Position numbers and translations under genes: made by a program. Of a stretch of DNA of 64,000 nucleotides, positions 48,801-59,124 are shown in pieces. Origin of the DNA: Campylorhamphus procurvoides (taxonomy: Eukaryota; Chordata; Aves; Passeriformes; Dendrocolaptidae); the NCBI GenBank assembly GCA_013396655.1, contig WBMV01007376.1, positions 539,674 to 603,673 of the forward strand. The letters run 5' to 3'. The stretch's first letter is position 1. Each line of letters opens with the position of its first letter. The notes below the pieces were generated by a model. It worked only from the letters and a program-made list of their open reading frames with translations, did no database searches and was not told the origin of the DNA.

Positions 48801-51011
48801 CTTTCTTCCTGAGGCCTTCAAATTCAGGTGCAGAACAGAGCTCTGTGAACATTTCCTATTATTTCAATGAAGCAGCTGGTCACCTTGCTTTATTCTTTAG
48901 AATTCTGTAGACTCAGTAAGTACAGCAACAAGGATCCTGTAGTCTAAAGAGACACAATTAAACTGATGTGTTTTTCCATTTTTTACACTAGTTACATACA
49001 GGATTCTCTGTCATAATTTTTATCAAACTGTCTCCAAATTTTCTTTTTCCAGTATAAAGAAGGAAAAAATGCTGCTTATAGGAATGTGCTTTTAATTACT
49101 CTTTTGAGCTCTGTATATCAATGACATATGAATATCAGAAAATTCTATGCCAGGAACAAAATACTGTTCTGAAGTAGAAGAAACTATGCGGTTCCAGTAG
49201 CATGTGTGTGTTAAAAAAGCAGATCTATTATACATGGAAGGGAGCATAAGACTTATTCCATCATAAGTGGAACTATAGCAATTTTCCTGATCTGTGATTT
49301 TGCGTTAAACTGAATAAGTGATCAGTTGCAGTTAATAAGAACTTTCATAAACTAACGTAAAGTATCTTCTTCCTTGACTTCCTAACAAAATGCTTATTCA
49401 ATACTCAGTTATGTAAGCATTTTGCAATATAAAACATGCATTAAACATGATATTAATGTCACTTTACTTTCCTAAGCTGTGCCAGAAAACTAATGAGTAA
49501 ATTCCATGGGATTTGTTTCAGATGAATGGGAAAGCAGATTTTCTTTTCATCCCCTATCTGATTTGCCACCTCCAGAGCCATACATACCCATGAACAGAAG
49601 TTACCCCAGTAAACTAGCAAGAAATGAAAGTAGAGGTAAGTTTATTTCACCTCTGCCGTTGGAATTTCAGTGTATTGTCCTAAAAACAATGTAGATGGGG
49701 AAGAGACTGGATGCTGAGGTTTCAGAACTTCTAAGACTAGGAACCTGGTCAGCCTTCCTCACCACACAGGAAAAGCTAAATGCAGGTTCGCAGGCACAAG
49801 CCCTCTTTAACTTGTATTTGAATAGGGAATTGTTTGTCTTTTAAGTTGGAACATGTACTGTAAGCAACCAGCCCTGCCATTATAGTCAGCCCTTCTGCTA
49901 CAGGCAGCCAGAACCACAAAAACCCCTACGACTTCCTCCTCATTTCCCATCTAAATTTGTGCACAACTCATTTATTCTTGTGCCAACATCATCCCTGAAT
50001 TTAGTTTTCCTCCATTCTTATGTGTTAAGCCCCTACTATTTTTCAAGACAACAGTCATATCCTCCTCTCAGTTTTTGGTTTGCTGGTCTAATTAAATCTA
50101 GGTGTACTATACTCCGCTTCTTAGCTCTGTTTTCTGATCATCAGGGCTGCTTATGTATACATTTCAGTTTCATTTTTCTTTTCCAATCAGTATTACATGC
50201 TCTTCCAATTCAGGTTTCACACATGTCTTCTACAGAAGCATGAATGTTTCCTGTCTTAATTAGTGGTATTTTGCCCGATACACCCAAGGATCAATTTCCT
50301 TCTTTCACAACCAGTGACACTGGTGGCTCATAGTTACCCTGTAATCATCTGCACGCTCAGATGTTTCTCTCCTGTTTCCAAATGATGACGTTTTGGTTTG
50401 GAGCAGAAATTCCCCTTAGTCTCTGACCCTTCACTATGCCTAGCTTTCATCCCATTTGTATTAGTCAATAAAGAAAAGCAAAGTAATATATGTATTTTTT
50501 TGTTTCCTTTCATGAGTTTGCTATGAAAATCTTCATATAAGGAAAAACTTTAAAAGCTTTGAAATGTTATGAGTTTACAGCTTGCCACTTTTTCTAGAAA
50601 TTTGCATGTGTTGCAAGTAGCACTGAGAAAGTGTGTGTGTGCATAAATTAATAAGGCTAACAAGAGCTACCAATCTGGTTTAGGAAGGAAAAAAAGGATT
50701 GAAATATATTTACCTTCCAGGCATTTGGGCTTAGCATGAGTTAAAAACTTCACTCTGGTTAGAAACTTGAACTTCTGCTGTTGTTTAATCAACTAACCAG
50801 AAATTCTACAAAGATTTTGGGTTTTTTAATGGCCAGGCAAGAAAACTAGTAGATCTTCACCAGTTACTGAATTAATTGCTTGGATATAAACTCCCACTTC
50901 AAAAGAAGGACTATTCCAGGAGGAGTAACACAAAAAAACTTTCTTTCTCTTTTAGGTGGCTCTGTCCGAAAAGAAAGAGGTGCTCCCCCCCTCCCACCTA
51001 TACCAAGGTGA
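39826..51011 (+). CDS. WIPF1: WIPF1 (WASP-interacting protein WIP), spliced, 7 coding exons
   Basis: WIP binds and stabilises WASP/N-WASP, binds G-actin and profilin, and controls Arp2/3-driven actin assembly in blood and other cells. Coding exons are 39826-39876, 41358-41487, 43689-43841, 44990-45275 (with gap), 47698-47910, 49522-49635 and 50956-51011. All introns are GT-AG; the first is phase 0 and the rest phase 1. Order in the protein: N-terminal [13 protein letters not shown] profilin-type motif; WH2 at about residues 32-49 with LLSDI and GKKLKK; a Gly-rich linker ending in [17 protein letters not shown]; a proline-rich region; and the C-terminal WASP-binding segment DEWESRF...DLPPPEPY, ending in [13 protein letters not shown]. 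The ATG has CCACC upstream, a good Kozak context. Human WIP is 503 residues; here about 190-200 residues are hidden by the gap at 45073-45144. Recognition rests on recalled human WIP; 5' non-coding exons are not defined. Confidence 0.97.
39877..41357 (+). other. WIPF1: WIPF1 intron after first coding exon
   Basis: This 1481-bp phase-0 intron runs from gtaagt to ttttgcag. It holds only single-copy AT-rich sequence and a short TA/TG-rich patch near 40720-40760. No exon, repeat family or RNA gene was recognised. Confidence 0.9.
41358..41487 (+). CDS. WIPF1: WIPF1 WH2 exon (residues 18-61)
   Basis: The exon is bounded by ttttgcag and gtaagt and is 130 nt long, so it ends in phase 1. It encodes the WH2 actin-monomer-binding motif: RNALLSDI (residues 33-40) followed by [10 protein letters not shown] (41-50), the LKK(T/V) core that contacts actin, then the conserved NDRSAPILD tail. 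Only conservative differences from human WIP are apparent. The last base joins AA of the next exon to make Lys61. Confidence 0.96.
41488..43688 (+). other. WIPF1: WIPF1 intron between WH2 and Gly-rich exons
   Basis: This 2201-bp phase-1 intron runs from gtaagt to a T-rich tract and cccaacag. It contains a short poly(A) run near 42430-42440 and otherwise unremarkable AT-rich DNA. I see no exon, transposon or RNA gene in it. Confidence 0.9.
43689..43841 (+). CDS. WIPF1: WIPF1 glycine-rich exon (residues 61-112)
   Basis: The exon is bounded by cccaacag and ggtaag and is 153 nt long, phase 1 at both ends. It encodes KPKGPV, then a run dominated by Gly with Phe and Ser interruptions (about residues 67-90), then [20 protein letters not shown], which is nearly invariant in WIP proteins. 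The Gly tract is built from ggc/ggt/gga codons and is expected to vary in length between species. A long antisense open frame here is only a by-product of this low-complexity codon use. Confidence 0.96.
43842..44989 (+). other. WIPF1: WIPF1 intron before proline-rich exon
   Basis: This 1148-bp phase-1 intron shifts sharply from ordinary AT-rich sequence to CpG-rich sequence at about 44885, ending in the acceptor tgcccgcag (44989). The last 100 bp belong to the intragenic CpG-rich block described separately. No exon or repeat family was recognised. Confidence 0.88.
44990..45275 (+). CDS. WIPF1: WIPF1 proline-rich exon, interrupted by assembly gap
   Basis: The upstream part (44990-45072) completes Glu112 and encodes [11 protein letters not shown]...AKPFSPPRL, matching human GGSRPPLLPPGGRS...AKPFSPP. 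The downstream part (45146-45275) encodes [10 protein letters not shown], then [20 protein letters not shown] and PPGRS, matching human TPRLPQRNLSL and what follows. The donor is ctcag|gtacc, phase 1. Between the parts human WIP has roughly 190-200 residues holding Nck- and cortactin-type proline motifs; here there are only 72 N. The parts are out of frame across those N, so the true missing length must be 2 mod 3. This is an assembly artefact in GC-rich DNA, not evidence for a broken gene. Confidence 0.95.
45073..45144. other. Assembly gap (72 N) inside WIPF1 coding exon
   Basis: A run of N interrupts the proline-rich exon. The codon phase is 0 on entering and is displaced by one base on leaving, so 72 is not the real length. 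Comparison with human WIP suggests about 570-600 bp of GC-rich coding sequence are missing. Confidence 0.95.
45276..47697 (+). other. WIPF1: WIPF1 intron after proline-rich exon
   Basis: This 2422-bp phase-1 intron runs from gtaccg to gccctag. The first 70 bp are CpG-rich and the rest AT-rich. A stretch near 45895-46000 vaguely resembles an old MIR-type SINE but is too decayed to call. No exon was seen. Confidence 0.88.
47698..47910 (+). CDS. WIPF1: WIPF1 exon with [14 protein letters not shown] motif
   Basis: This 213-nt exon starts after gccctag and ends at ...ccaggtgatg before gtaaga. It encodes [19 protein letters not shown], then [23 protein letters not shown], a run of seven prolines, and IRNGFQD, all closely matching human WIP. 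It is phase 1 at both ends. The donor was chosen at 47910/47911 (gtaaga) over a weaker GT six bases upstream (47905); both keep the frame and differ by two residues. The polyproline stretches are SH3- and EVH1-type ligands. Confidence 0.96.
47911..49521 (+). other. WIPF1: WIPF1 intron
   Basis: This 1611-bp phase-1 intron runs from gtaaga to the acceptor tgtttcag. It is AT-rich single-copy sequence in which I recognise no exon, repeat family or RNA gene. Confidence 0.9.
49522..49635 (+). CDS. WIPF1: WIPF1 WASP-binding-domain exon
   Basis: This 114-nt exon, phase 1 at both ends, lies between tgtttcag and gtaagt. It encodes [20 protein letters not shown], then [18 protein letters not shown]. 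In human WIP this segment wraps around the EVH1 (WH1) domain of WASP/N-WASP; the Phe residues of ESRFxFHP and the DLPPPEPY motif are the main contacts, and all are present here. Human FYFHPISD is FSFHPLSD in this protein. Confidence 0.96.
49636..50955 (+). other. WIPF1: WIPF1 last coding intron
   Basis: This 1320-bp phase-1 intron runs from gtaagt to ctcttttag. It includes a short (GT)n run near 50630-50640. No exon or transposon was recognised. Confidence 0.9.
50956..51011 (+). CDS. WIPF1: WIPF1 last coding exon and stop
   Basis: The exon starts after ctcttttag and encodes [17 protein letters not shown] then TGA (51009-51011). The tail [13 protein letters not shown] of human WIP is preserved as [13 protein letters not shown]. 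The Ser codon at 50961-50963 aligns with human Ser488, the PKC-theta site reported to regulate WASP release, and keeps basic residues at +2 and +3. Confidence 0.95.
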
Positions 51012-54000
51012 AATGGGTTCTGGCCCATCTTTGGGCAACATCTGTTTTCAAGTTTCCTTCGAGTCAGCTCTCCTGTCCACATCATTGGAAAGTTGTCTAT
51101 CTTGATTTATTTCCACATTTGGCTTGTCAGCTGGAACAAACGTCAATCTCTATTACAGGAGTAATAGATGTGGCTTATGAACTATAGTTACTCAAAGCTA
51201 TGAATTTTATTTGCTTATACTGCAGGCATTTTGTGGACCATATACAACATACATGCATCATGCTCACTGTGTCCAACCCTGTCCCCTTGAGAGCTCCACG
51301 GGAGGTCTGGCTTTGAATTTCATAGAGCTTGAACAAAGCTGTTTCATTCACTTTGGGTACAGTGGCTGTATTATTTGAATCATAAAGTATTTTATGTTTA
51401 AAAAAAAAAGTTGCTGGGGAAAAACATGTAGTCAACAGTCCCTTGGATCCTTCTTTGCATGCCTAACTTGGCCCATCTGCTTCTGCAAGCCATAGACCTA
51501 CTACATGGTGACCCAGAGTTCATTCTTAACTTTTTCACTTCAGCTTAGCCAAGGAAATCTTAAACAGTATATAGCACACACTGCCTCAGGGGTGGAGTGT
51601 GTCTGGCCTTGTTTTTATCTGCGGAGACTCTTCCAAAGAAAAGCACAAGAGAAGCATTCAGCATAAAAATATATATTTTTTTATCCCTCTGTCCTAGTTT
51701 TTTAATAGTGTTATGCGTCCAACGACCGAATTCTTTCCTACTGTGATGTGGACCAACCCAGAGTCATCCGTGCCCTGGATTACTGTAATGCCCTCTGCCT
51801 GATACTGCGTGCAGAGAGTCCTCAGAAAGTAGTCTTGGTGCAAAAGCAGCAATTATTGTTATTGCAGGCTCCTCCTGTAGAATATCACTAATGCCAGTGC
51901 TCCACAGACTGCTTTCCACTTGTTTCTTTGGTACAATTAAATGATGGGTTTTGACTTAAAAAGCTTCCTGGGACTTGGGTCCCAAGTCTCAGAGAGATTG
52001 TATTTGACTTGCATTGCAGCAGAGCAGCTGAGGTCAAAAACATGCCTGAGTGAAGGCCCTTTGATGTAGTGAAGGGGATCTGGGGTTTGTGCATTCGAGT
52101 GGGAGCATCCAAAATTGCTGTCTGCACTGGTTCAAGAGAAACGGGAAGATTTGATCTTCCAAGTTGGCCATGAAGCCTGTCCTTTGAAACTTTGCTGAGA
52201 GGACTCTTCACAGCGAGCTGCAAGGCTTACATTAATAGAAGAGAGAGTGAAGTATTCTAACATTGTGACAAGTGGTTAATATGTTTAATGGCTTTTGAAT
52301 TTTGTATATGAGAGAAGAGTTCATTGTGTGAGTGAATTTTACAAGTGGATCTGAATGCGTATAAAAATGCCTTGGAAATTAGAAGAAGATTATAATTCCG
52401 TATTTGAAATATTGCTGAATGAAATATTGCTCTTTGTTAATTGGACCTCTGAAGGTTAGCTCTGAAAAATTTCTCCTCAGTCTCATGAACAGTATGTTTC
52501 TTCAAAGTGCTCCTTGGGATCCCTACCAAGCCTGTATCAGCAGCCATACTTCACAGGGTGTTGCTTAAGAAAACCCCAAGAAACTTAGAAACTAGTCATG
52601 TAGGTAAAGAAAAGTTTCTCTAGCACAGGAGACATGATCCTAATTATGCTCTGGGGCTAGCATGAGGTCAATCCTTGAAAACCTAGGGAATTTAGCCAAA
52701 GAGAGTCTGGACCCCTCTGAATTGTCTGTGCCTAGGGCTTTTTGCTCTTTCCATGAGCGTGGAGGGGCAGATCCCCTTTCTGCCTGACAGCCTGGACAGA
52801 CACATTGAAAGAAATGAGACAGAGTTGGATTACGCCAGATCAAATTTAATTTGGTCTTTTCAGTGTTTGTTTACAAAATCTTGTTAGCTGTGATAGCCTT
52901 TGATTATGTACCTGTTTTTTACATTTTTATATCTGATTACCTATTTTAAGTCACTGTTTATGGTCTTGAACCTGCAATTAACTGCGCAGGCGCAGGGATG
53001 TATCTACATCTAATTGCAGGATCGTGGCTATAGGAGTTTCTTAAGCAGATACTAGTGGGACCGCCATGTGACAGGTGCACTTTGGGATCAAACCTAGCAC
53101 AATATTGAGTTTTTATATGTATTTTATGGATGTCACTTAAACAAAGTGCCTGTCCCTTTGGGATATTATTATATGAATAGAAGTCCAAATAAGATTTTTA
53201 GGATAATAACTTAAAGGATAAATTATTGTATTCATGTTTTTAAACTGAAGCACTTAAAACTTTTTAAGGAACAATATTTTGAATTTAACAATACAATATT
53301 TTCAGTACCTTGACCTGCCAAATCTTTATTAATACCCAAATAGCTATGCAGCCAAAAAAGCCCTCAACCCGCCAGAAACTATTATCTTTTTTATAACTTA
53401 CTTGCTTCCAACATGACTGTTTACTTTGATAAGTCAATGAAAATGCTGCCCATTGTTCTACCAACTCTCTCTATCATTCAAAATATATTATATCTGATCT
53501 TTTCAGCAAGGTTTTCTGACCAGAAATCTGGACCACTACCAAAATCTTGGAAAACCAGCTTCAGTTTCACTTTCAAATGTGCTGTGTAAAAGGCCCTCAG
53601 TTAAGAAGCCAAGAAATCTGAGCTGCCGACTTTTTAGCAATTCTTTTTACTCTAGAAACTTCTTCAGAATGGATGTTTGGCATACATGTAAAATAGCTTA
53701 ACACTGCAGAAAGAGGCATTTTTGTTCACCTAACAACAACTTTTCCATTTATATCTTCTTCTATAAATGTCCCTAGTTATATTCCAGAACAATGCAGCAT
53801 TTTATTATTCAATATATTGCTTCATATATCAGTAGCTATTTACAATATGATCAGTATTAAAGTATTTATTTCACTATGAAGTGTTAAAAAAGAATAATAC
53901 AAAACAGATTGAATCAATGGTGCCTTATGACTTTTTTAGTCAACTTTTGTGGTCTCACTAGAAAAATGAATAGTTGTTGCTCTTCCAAGTCCTAACGTGA

Positions 54001-54414
54001 ATAGTGCCGATAGTAGCATTATACAGTGTTTGAGCCAAGCACTGCTATGTGCCCAATCTTCTCACTTCAGGTGGAGCTCAGTGTGTGGAGAGACCACTGG
54101 ATCAGCGTGTAGGTGAGGTGTGGGCTTCACAATCAGTTGTTGGTAGTGCTCTGAAAATTTAACTCTTTCCCAAAACCAGCATCTGAGGCTGCTGTCCACA
54201 CAGCACACAGCCCAGTTGACTTCAGTGTGGTTGCACAGGTTTTATTACAGGACTAAATTTGATTCACTGCTTTCATGTAAGATTTGCTGTATTTGTGTCA
54301 ATGGCATTGTATTATAAACCTTCGTATCTCAAACTATCTTCATACATCATCACTAAGACTCACACTGTGTTACAATGGCCACGGATGTTCATTTTTGTTT
54401 AATTCAACTCAGTA

Positions 54415-54601
54415 AATAAAATGAGAATAACTTTTGTACCATGTGAAAATAATTTCTCCTCTATATTTTTGGAAGAAAACCACATGTGTTTGTTACAACT
54501 TTCTACACCAGCCATTGGGAGAAGAGGTGACAATGACTAATGTTGTTAAAGAAAACTCATCTTGGGATTCAGGAAGCATACATTTCGGTAAATCAAATAA
54601 A
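54415..54601 (+). terminator. Candidate proximal poly(A) signals (two AATAAA)
   Basis: Canonical hexamers occur at 54415-54420 and 54596-54601, within 200 bp. Downstream TG-rich elements are weaker than at 55768. They could give shorter 3' UTRs of about 3.4-3.6 kb, close to the length known for mammalian WIPF1. Confidence 0.35.
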
Positions 54602-55767
54602 TAAGGTTGCAAAGTTCTTGTTTAAAAGCCAGCATGTCCCAACGCTAAAAGAATCATAAGAATTTTTTTTTTGCAAGACTGAACTGTTAAAGTTCCTTAA
54701 ATTGTCACTCAAAAAAATGGACTGTAATGTCTCCTTGCAGCAACAAATGTTTATATGACTCGTAGAAGTAGGTCTGCCTTGGAACAGAGGATGAAGGAAC
54801 TAAACTGCTATGATACTTTACATATGTTGTAACACAACGATTTTCTGTGCAGAAGTATGGAAATAGAAGGGTACTTTTTGCCTTGGAAGCAAAGAATGGA
54901 GTTGAATGATCAAACTGAGATTATTTAAAGCAGAATATCAAACCTTGAGAGACATAGAGAGAGCCTCTCAGCCTCAGGACACTTGAAAAGAGAAGATTGC
55001 TCAAAGAAATAAAAAACAATTGGCTGAATGTTGCTATTAATACTAGAGTAAAAATGACAATATAAAACGTGCATGTGTGTAGTACCACATTACCATGGTG
55101 TGAACACCCTTTTCTCACAGTCAGGGGCAAACAACTTCTTATGGCGGTACATTGACTCTATATAATATATATTGTATGAACTTTAGCCTCTCAAACAGTA
55201 TCCACCAGAAAATAAGGAGAATCTCTCACCTGATATCCAGGAGCACATTAAGTTCATGGTATGGTTATTCATGTGCATCAGAAGAAAATGGGAATCTTGT
55301 AGCCTGTAAGACACATGTGTGTGGACCATTCAGTTAAAATGTAAACCTGGATCATTGGCAATAAGAGGAGTGTTGGAGTAACTCAGCCAGAAGCGGGGCA
55401 CATGCCTATGGGCTCAGTGAGTGAGTATGCAGCAGGTAGGTACGCCAACTAAAAGAGAAAAATGGAAACCGCGTGTCTTAAAAAAGGGAGTAACTTCAGT
55501 ATGCTGCCATTTGGAAATACACTTTGTCTGTGATGAATGTTCCTTAGTGTAAACTAATGCATGCAGAGGAAGACATCTAAATTTGGACTTCCAAAGCCAC
55601 ATGAGAAAGAGAAACGTAAAACATAGGCTGAGCAGAAAGTAACATGCTTTTATCAGATGCTTAAAGTTTGAGCTTTTTATAAAATATTAATCTAGTTCTG
55701 TGAATTTTTTTGCTTAACATTTATTTTGTAAGTGATTTTGTTCTCACAGTTTTTCTGTTCTATACCA

Positions 55768-55773
55768 AATAAA
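55768..55773 (+). terminator. Candidate distal poly(A) signal of WIPF1
   Basis: AATAAA is followed about 20 bp later by the T/G-rich ttggtggtgcagactgttatg. This has the best downstream context of the four hexamers considered. If used, the 3' UTR would be about 4.8 kb. Confidence 0.4.
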
Positions 55774-56227
55774 TTTTACTTTTATTATAATTGGTGGTGC
55801 AGACTGTTATGTTGAGAATGACCACACTTGCTTCTTTGACAGAAGCATGCATTGGTTTTAGCAGAAGCATAGCAGTGAGCCTGGCAGGAGCTGGGGTGAG
55901 CTGTTCTCCTCCCCTCCTGCCTGCCATTGCACAGCAGCACTGCAATAATGCTCAGAGGACTTTGATCCTACCTACAATGAAGATTAGGCACCTGCAGATA
56001 AGGAGAAATAATGAGATTACTTTAGGATAAAGAATGATTGAAAATCAGTGGTCAGTTATGCTGTACTTGCAGGTGGCTCTTGGGTGAGCTGTGGGCATTG
56101 GCTCTGGGCCAAGCAAGCTAGGCACTTGTGGGGAGATGACATGGAAAATCACTGTAGTTAAGCATAGATTTTTGTTTGTCATGTCTCCAGTTACTAGGCA
56201 GAAAGCTGACAGAGAATGTCAAACAAA

Positions 56228-56345
56228 TGGAACCTCCTTTTGACTTTGGAGACCTGTTCTTGATCATGGGTGTTAAGCTTTCCAGACAGTTTGGTCCATG
56301 TTCATCAAAGAAAGACCCTTTGTTACAAAAGTCCAAAGGAGGCTT
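56228..56345. repeat. Imperfect inverted repeat (about 20-45-bp arms)
   Basis: The left arm, with acctccttttgactttgg, pairs with the right arm, with aaaagtccaaaggaggc. Weaker pairing continues inward (ttcttgatcatgg against ccatgttcatcaaagaa). The whole would fold into a long bulged hairpin of about 118 nt. It could be chance, an old foldback element or a weak precursor-like hairpin. Confidence 0.5.
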
Positions 56346-57535
56346 CAATATAGGCTGCACTTCCACCTTCTCTTTGGAAATTAGAAATGTCATCTAAAAC
56401 CCTGAGCTAAAAAGCTTTGTTACTGTAATGCATCTATCTTACAAAGACTTAAGCATCAAATTTACTCTTACACAGGTGGTGGATTCCTTGACATCTCTGG
56501 GGATCTCTGCTTGTTGATACTTTCATTTTGCAGATTGATTGGAACAGAGACAATTTTCTTAAAAAGCCACAGACCCTCATGTAGCCTAGAAGCCCAGTGG
56601 TCCCAGTGCCTGGGCTGTATAAACAGAGAAACAATGATGGAGGGCAGAGGGTGAAGCCGGTGAGCTGTAAAGGAGCTGGCTCAGCAGGCTGAGAGACCTT
56701 TGTTTTCAGATCTGTGGCAGTAGCCTTGAACGAGAACACGGAGGTGTGAATCTAATGATCAGTTCATAGGACTTTCTGTCTCATCTTTTACCAAAGGGAA
56801 CATGGTTCTTTCTGGTTTTCAAGAAATTAAATTACTTGCTTGTCTTCAAGAAGAGGGAACTGAACTGAGCATTCTGTGACCTTGTCGTAACCGCAATATA
56901 GTCCTTCCTCCATTTAACTCAAAAAATGCTGTTGATTTAAAAGAAACCCAGAGACTACACTGTAAAAGATGTCTGACTGCTCCCTGCAGTTGCAGAAAGG
57001 TTCATGTGTTGCACACAGCACACAAAAAAATATGCAACTCCTTTGATCATGGTTCAACAATTTCCAATGACCTTCCTGCCTACCATGCACAGGCTGTTCC
57101 CCTTTGCCCTCTCACCCAGTCTGACTCCATTTTACACTGAACATAGAAAATTAGCCCCAACAAATTACTGATTTGGGGGCTAAATATTGGCCCATACATT
57201 TCTGTGCAACAATTAATGTATTATTTAGGTTAGCTCATTAAATAGGTCAAGAGCTGCATTGGCAATCAGGCTCTTAACCTATCTAAAAATTTGAACAGTC
57301 TAGGTACAGAAACAGTCCTGAGGAAAGGACGATTGACACATAAATACTTGATAAAACACAGAGAATAAGTTGGGTGGCTGCAACTAACACTCCCTTGTGT
57401 CCGACATCTATCTGTCTCCTGAACAAGAACATCAGATGGTCTCTTCTTTAATCCTAAAACATATTTATGACTTAAGATATATGACTTCTGCAAAAGCTAC
57501 ATTCAAAATGTAAAATGGAAATCTATCATGAATGC

Positions 57536-57570
57536 TGTCTATATGACAGTAGAAAGCTGTCATATAGACA
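57536..57570. repeat. Perfect 14-bp inverted repeat, 7-nt loop
   Basis: tgtctatatgacag (57536-57549) and ctgtcatatagaca (57557-57570) are exact reverse complements around tagaaag. Pairing stops at both outer ends. A perfect 14-bp arm pair this close is unusual by chance, but the stem is too short for a canonical microRNA precursor. Confidence 0.85.
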
Positions 57571-57737
57571 AGCCTTCTACTCCACTGTAATAGGACTCTT
57601 CTCATTCCCACGTTTTTTTTCCTCTCTGTTTTTACCGCTCTTTGTTTTCCTCTGTGCAAATAAAGAAGTCATTCCTTCAGGAGTGCTGGGATTTAGCCTC
57701 CACAAACACCTTTCTCATTTTTAATATGGGACTGCTC

Positions 57738-57824
57738 TTGTTTTGGTTTAGGGGGGGATTTTGTGTTTGTTTTTGTTGTTTCTGGGTTTTGTTTTGGTTT
57801 GGTGTTTTATTTTGTTTGTTTTTT
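57738..57824 (+). repeat. T/G-rich low-complexity tract
   Basis: About 87 bp composed almost only of T and G (gtttt-type units and a g7 run). Its complement is A/C-rich and yields a lysine/asparagine/glutamine-rich spurious frame. Confidence 0.75.
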
Positions 57825-58970
57825 GCTAGAATATAGGAGAAATCTCTGCCTAAGCACCTCAAAGGTATGCAGAAGGGCCGAGGACAAAGAAGTTGTTGGT
57901 TGCTGTCCATCCTTTTTCTCTTCAAAACAGAAATCAGTGATCTCTCCCTGCTTTATCACTGTCCAACTTCCTTCCCAAAGGGGTCTGCCTTGGCTACCTT
58001 TTGCACTTACTTTTGAGCAAAAATTGTTTGGCTCTGAGCTTGTGTGAACACTGTACATGGTCAGGCATGTAACCAGTTCCCTTCTGAAAATGGTTTTGTG
58101 TTCACACAAAGATGGGCGTTTAGGCTGTGGGTGTTGGGTGTTACCCAACTTGAAGGAAGCATTCTTATATATAGGGCTGTAAAAATGAGTCATTGCTGTC
58201 CTTCTCCATTCTAACAGAAATTTTAGTAAATTTAGAGTTACTGGTAAGCCCTGTGGAGCAGCAGAGCCCGTGTCTGAAGGCTGAGCACTCCGAGAGCAAA
58301 ACACAGCTGAATGGTCAGAGTGCTTGTGAAGAAACGAAGGTAAAGGCTGTGGGTGAAAGTCCAGCCTCTGTCATATGGATGTTGACACGGGAACTAGTGT
58401 ACCTTGTAAATGGTTTTTCCCCTCCTTACTTAAAACAGAAACTTTCACTTCTGCTATTTGACAAAGAGCTTGGATTACTTATGAAATCTGGGAACTTTTG
58501 TTTGAAGGCATAAAGATATCTGTTCCTTTCCTCTAAATACATAGTTTCCTCTCCTGAACTGTGCCTGCAGAACTGCTGCTGTGCCTTCATCCAGCTGCCC
58601 AGCAACTGTGGGGCTGGTGTGTTTGCCCCAGATTATTCCTGATTTAAAACCAAAAATCCTGCTGTGTTCTTTAAGAGAATTACCACATTCACTCTGTGCC
58701 CGAACCTTCATTCCTTCCTCTCATACATAAGGCCACTTGTGAGCAAGGGGAGCAATTGTAAATATATGTTTTAGCCACAAACATGTGTAAGGTAAATCCT
58801 AGTACAAGCCTGCATCAGAAAACGAGAAGTCTTGTCTGCTTGTGTTTGTTTCTACCTAAGCAGGCGGGAACGGGTGTGATGCACCTCCAGCCTGGAAATT
58901 CTCTTTGTGCTCATTTCCAAAAGGCCTGTGCTGCTCCGGGGGCGACGCGGAGGTGAGCTGTGGGCCTGCC

Positions 58971-59050
58971 CGCCGGCTCCCAGCTGTTCCCAGCTGTTCC
59001 CGGTTATTCCCGGTTATTCCCAGCTGTTCCCGGTTGTTCCCGGCCGCTCC
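58971..59050. repeat. Minisatellite, 10-bp unit, 8 copies
   Basis: Eight decamers in exact register: one cgccggctcc, three cagctgttcc, two cggttattcc, one cggttgttcc and one cggccgctcc. Read on the - strand the units begin ggaa or ggag after a final g, like the gggaca/gggcag core of the 1661-1948 minisatellite on the + strand. Confidence 0.9.
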
Positions 59051-59124
59051 CTGCCGTGTGCGGTGCCGGCCGCCAGGCGGCGCTCCCGGCCGAGCTGGAT
59101 CCCGCCGGGATGGCGTGTGAGCCT

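Larger units (their letters stand above)
51012..55790 (+). other. WIPF1: WIPF1 3' UTR (end uncertain)
   Basis: After the stop the sequence is AT-rich with scattered ATTTA pentamers (for example near 53864) and no further coding exon. Candidate poly(A) signals are ATTAAA at 53856, AATAAA at 54415, AATAAA at 54596 and AATAAA at 55768. The last is followed by a TG-rich stretch (ttggtggtgcagactgttatg) like a downstream element, so 55790 is given as the outer limit. Mammalian WIPF1 also has a 3' UTR of several kb. Which site is used cannot be told from sequence. Confidence 0.5.
55791..58859. other. Intergenic, with two inverted repeats and a T/G tract
   Basis: Beyond the probable WIPF1 3' end there is AT-rich DNA without a recognisable exon. 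It holds an imperfect inverted repeat (56228-56345), a perfect hairpin (57536-57570) and a T/G-rich tract (57738-57824). The 165-codon antisense open frame at 57807-58304 overlaps the T/G tract and has no recognised homology. Confidence 0.6.

Noticed and set aside
57807..58304. 165-codon antisense open frame
   Set aside because: It ends in the A/C complement of a T/G low-complexity tract and shows no recognised family, splice structure or promoter.
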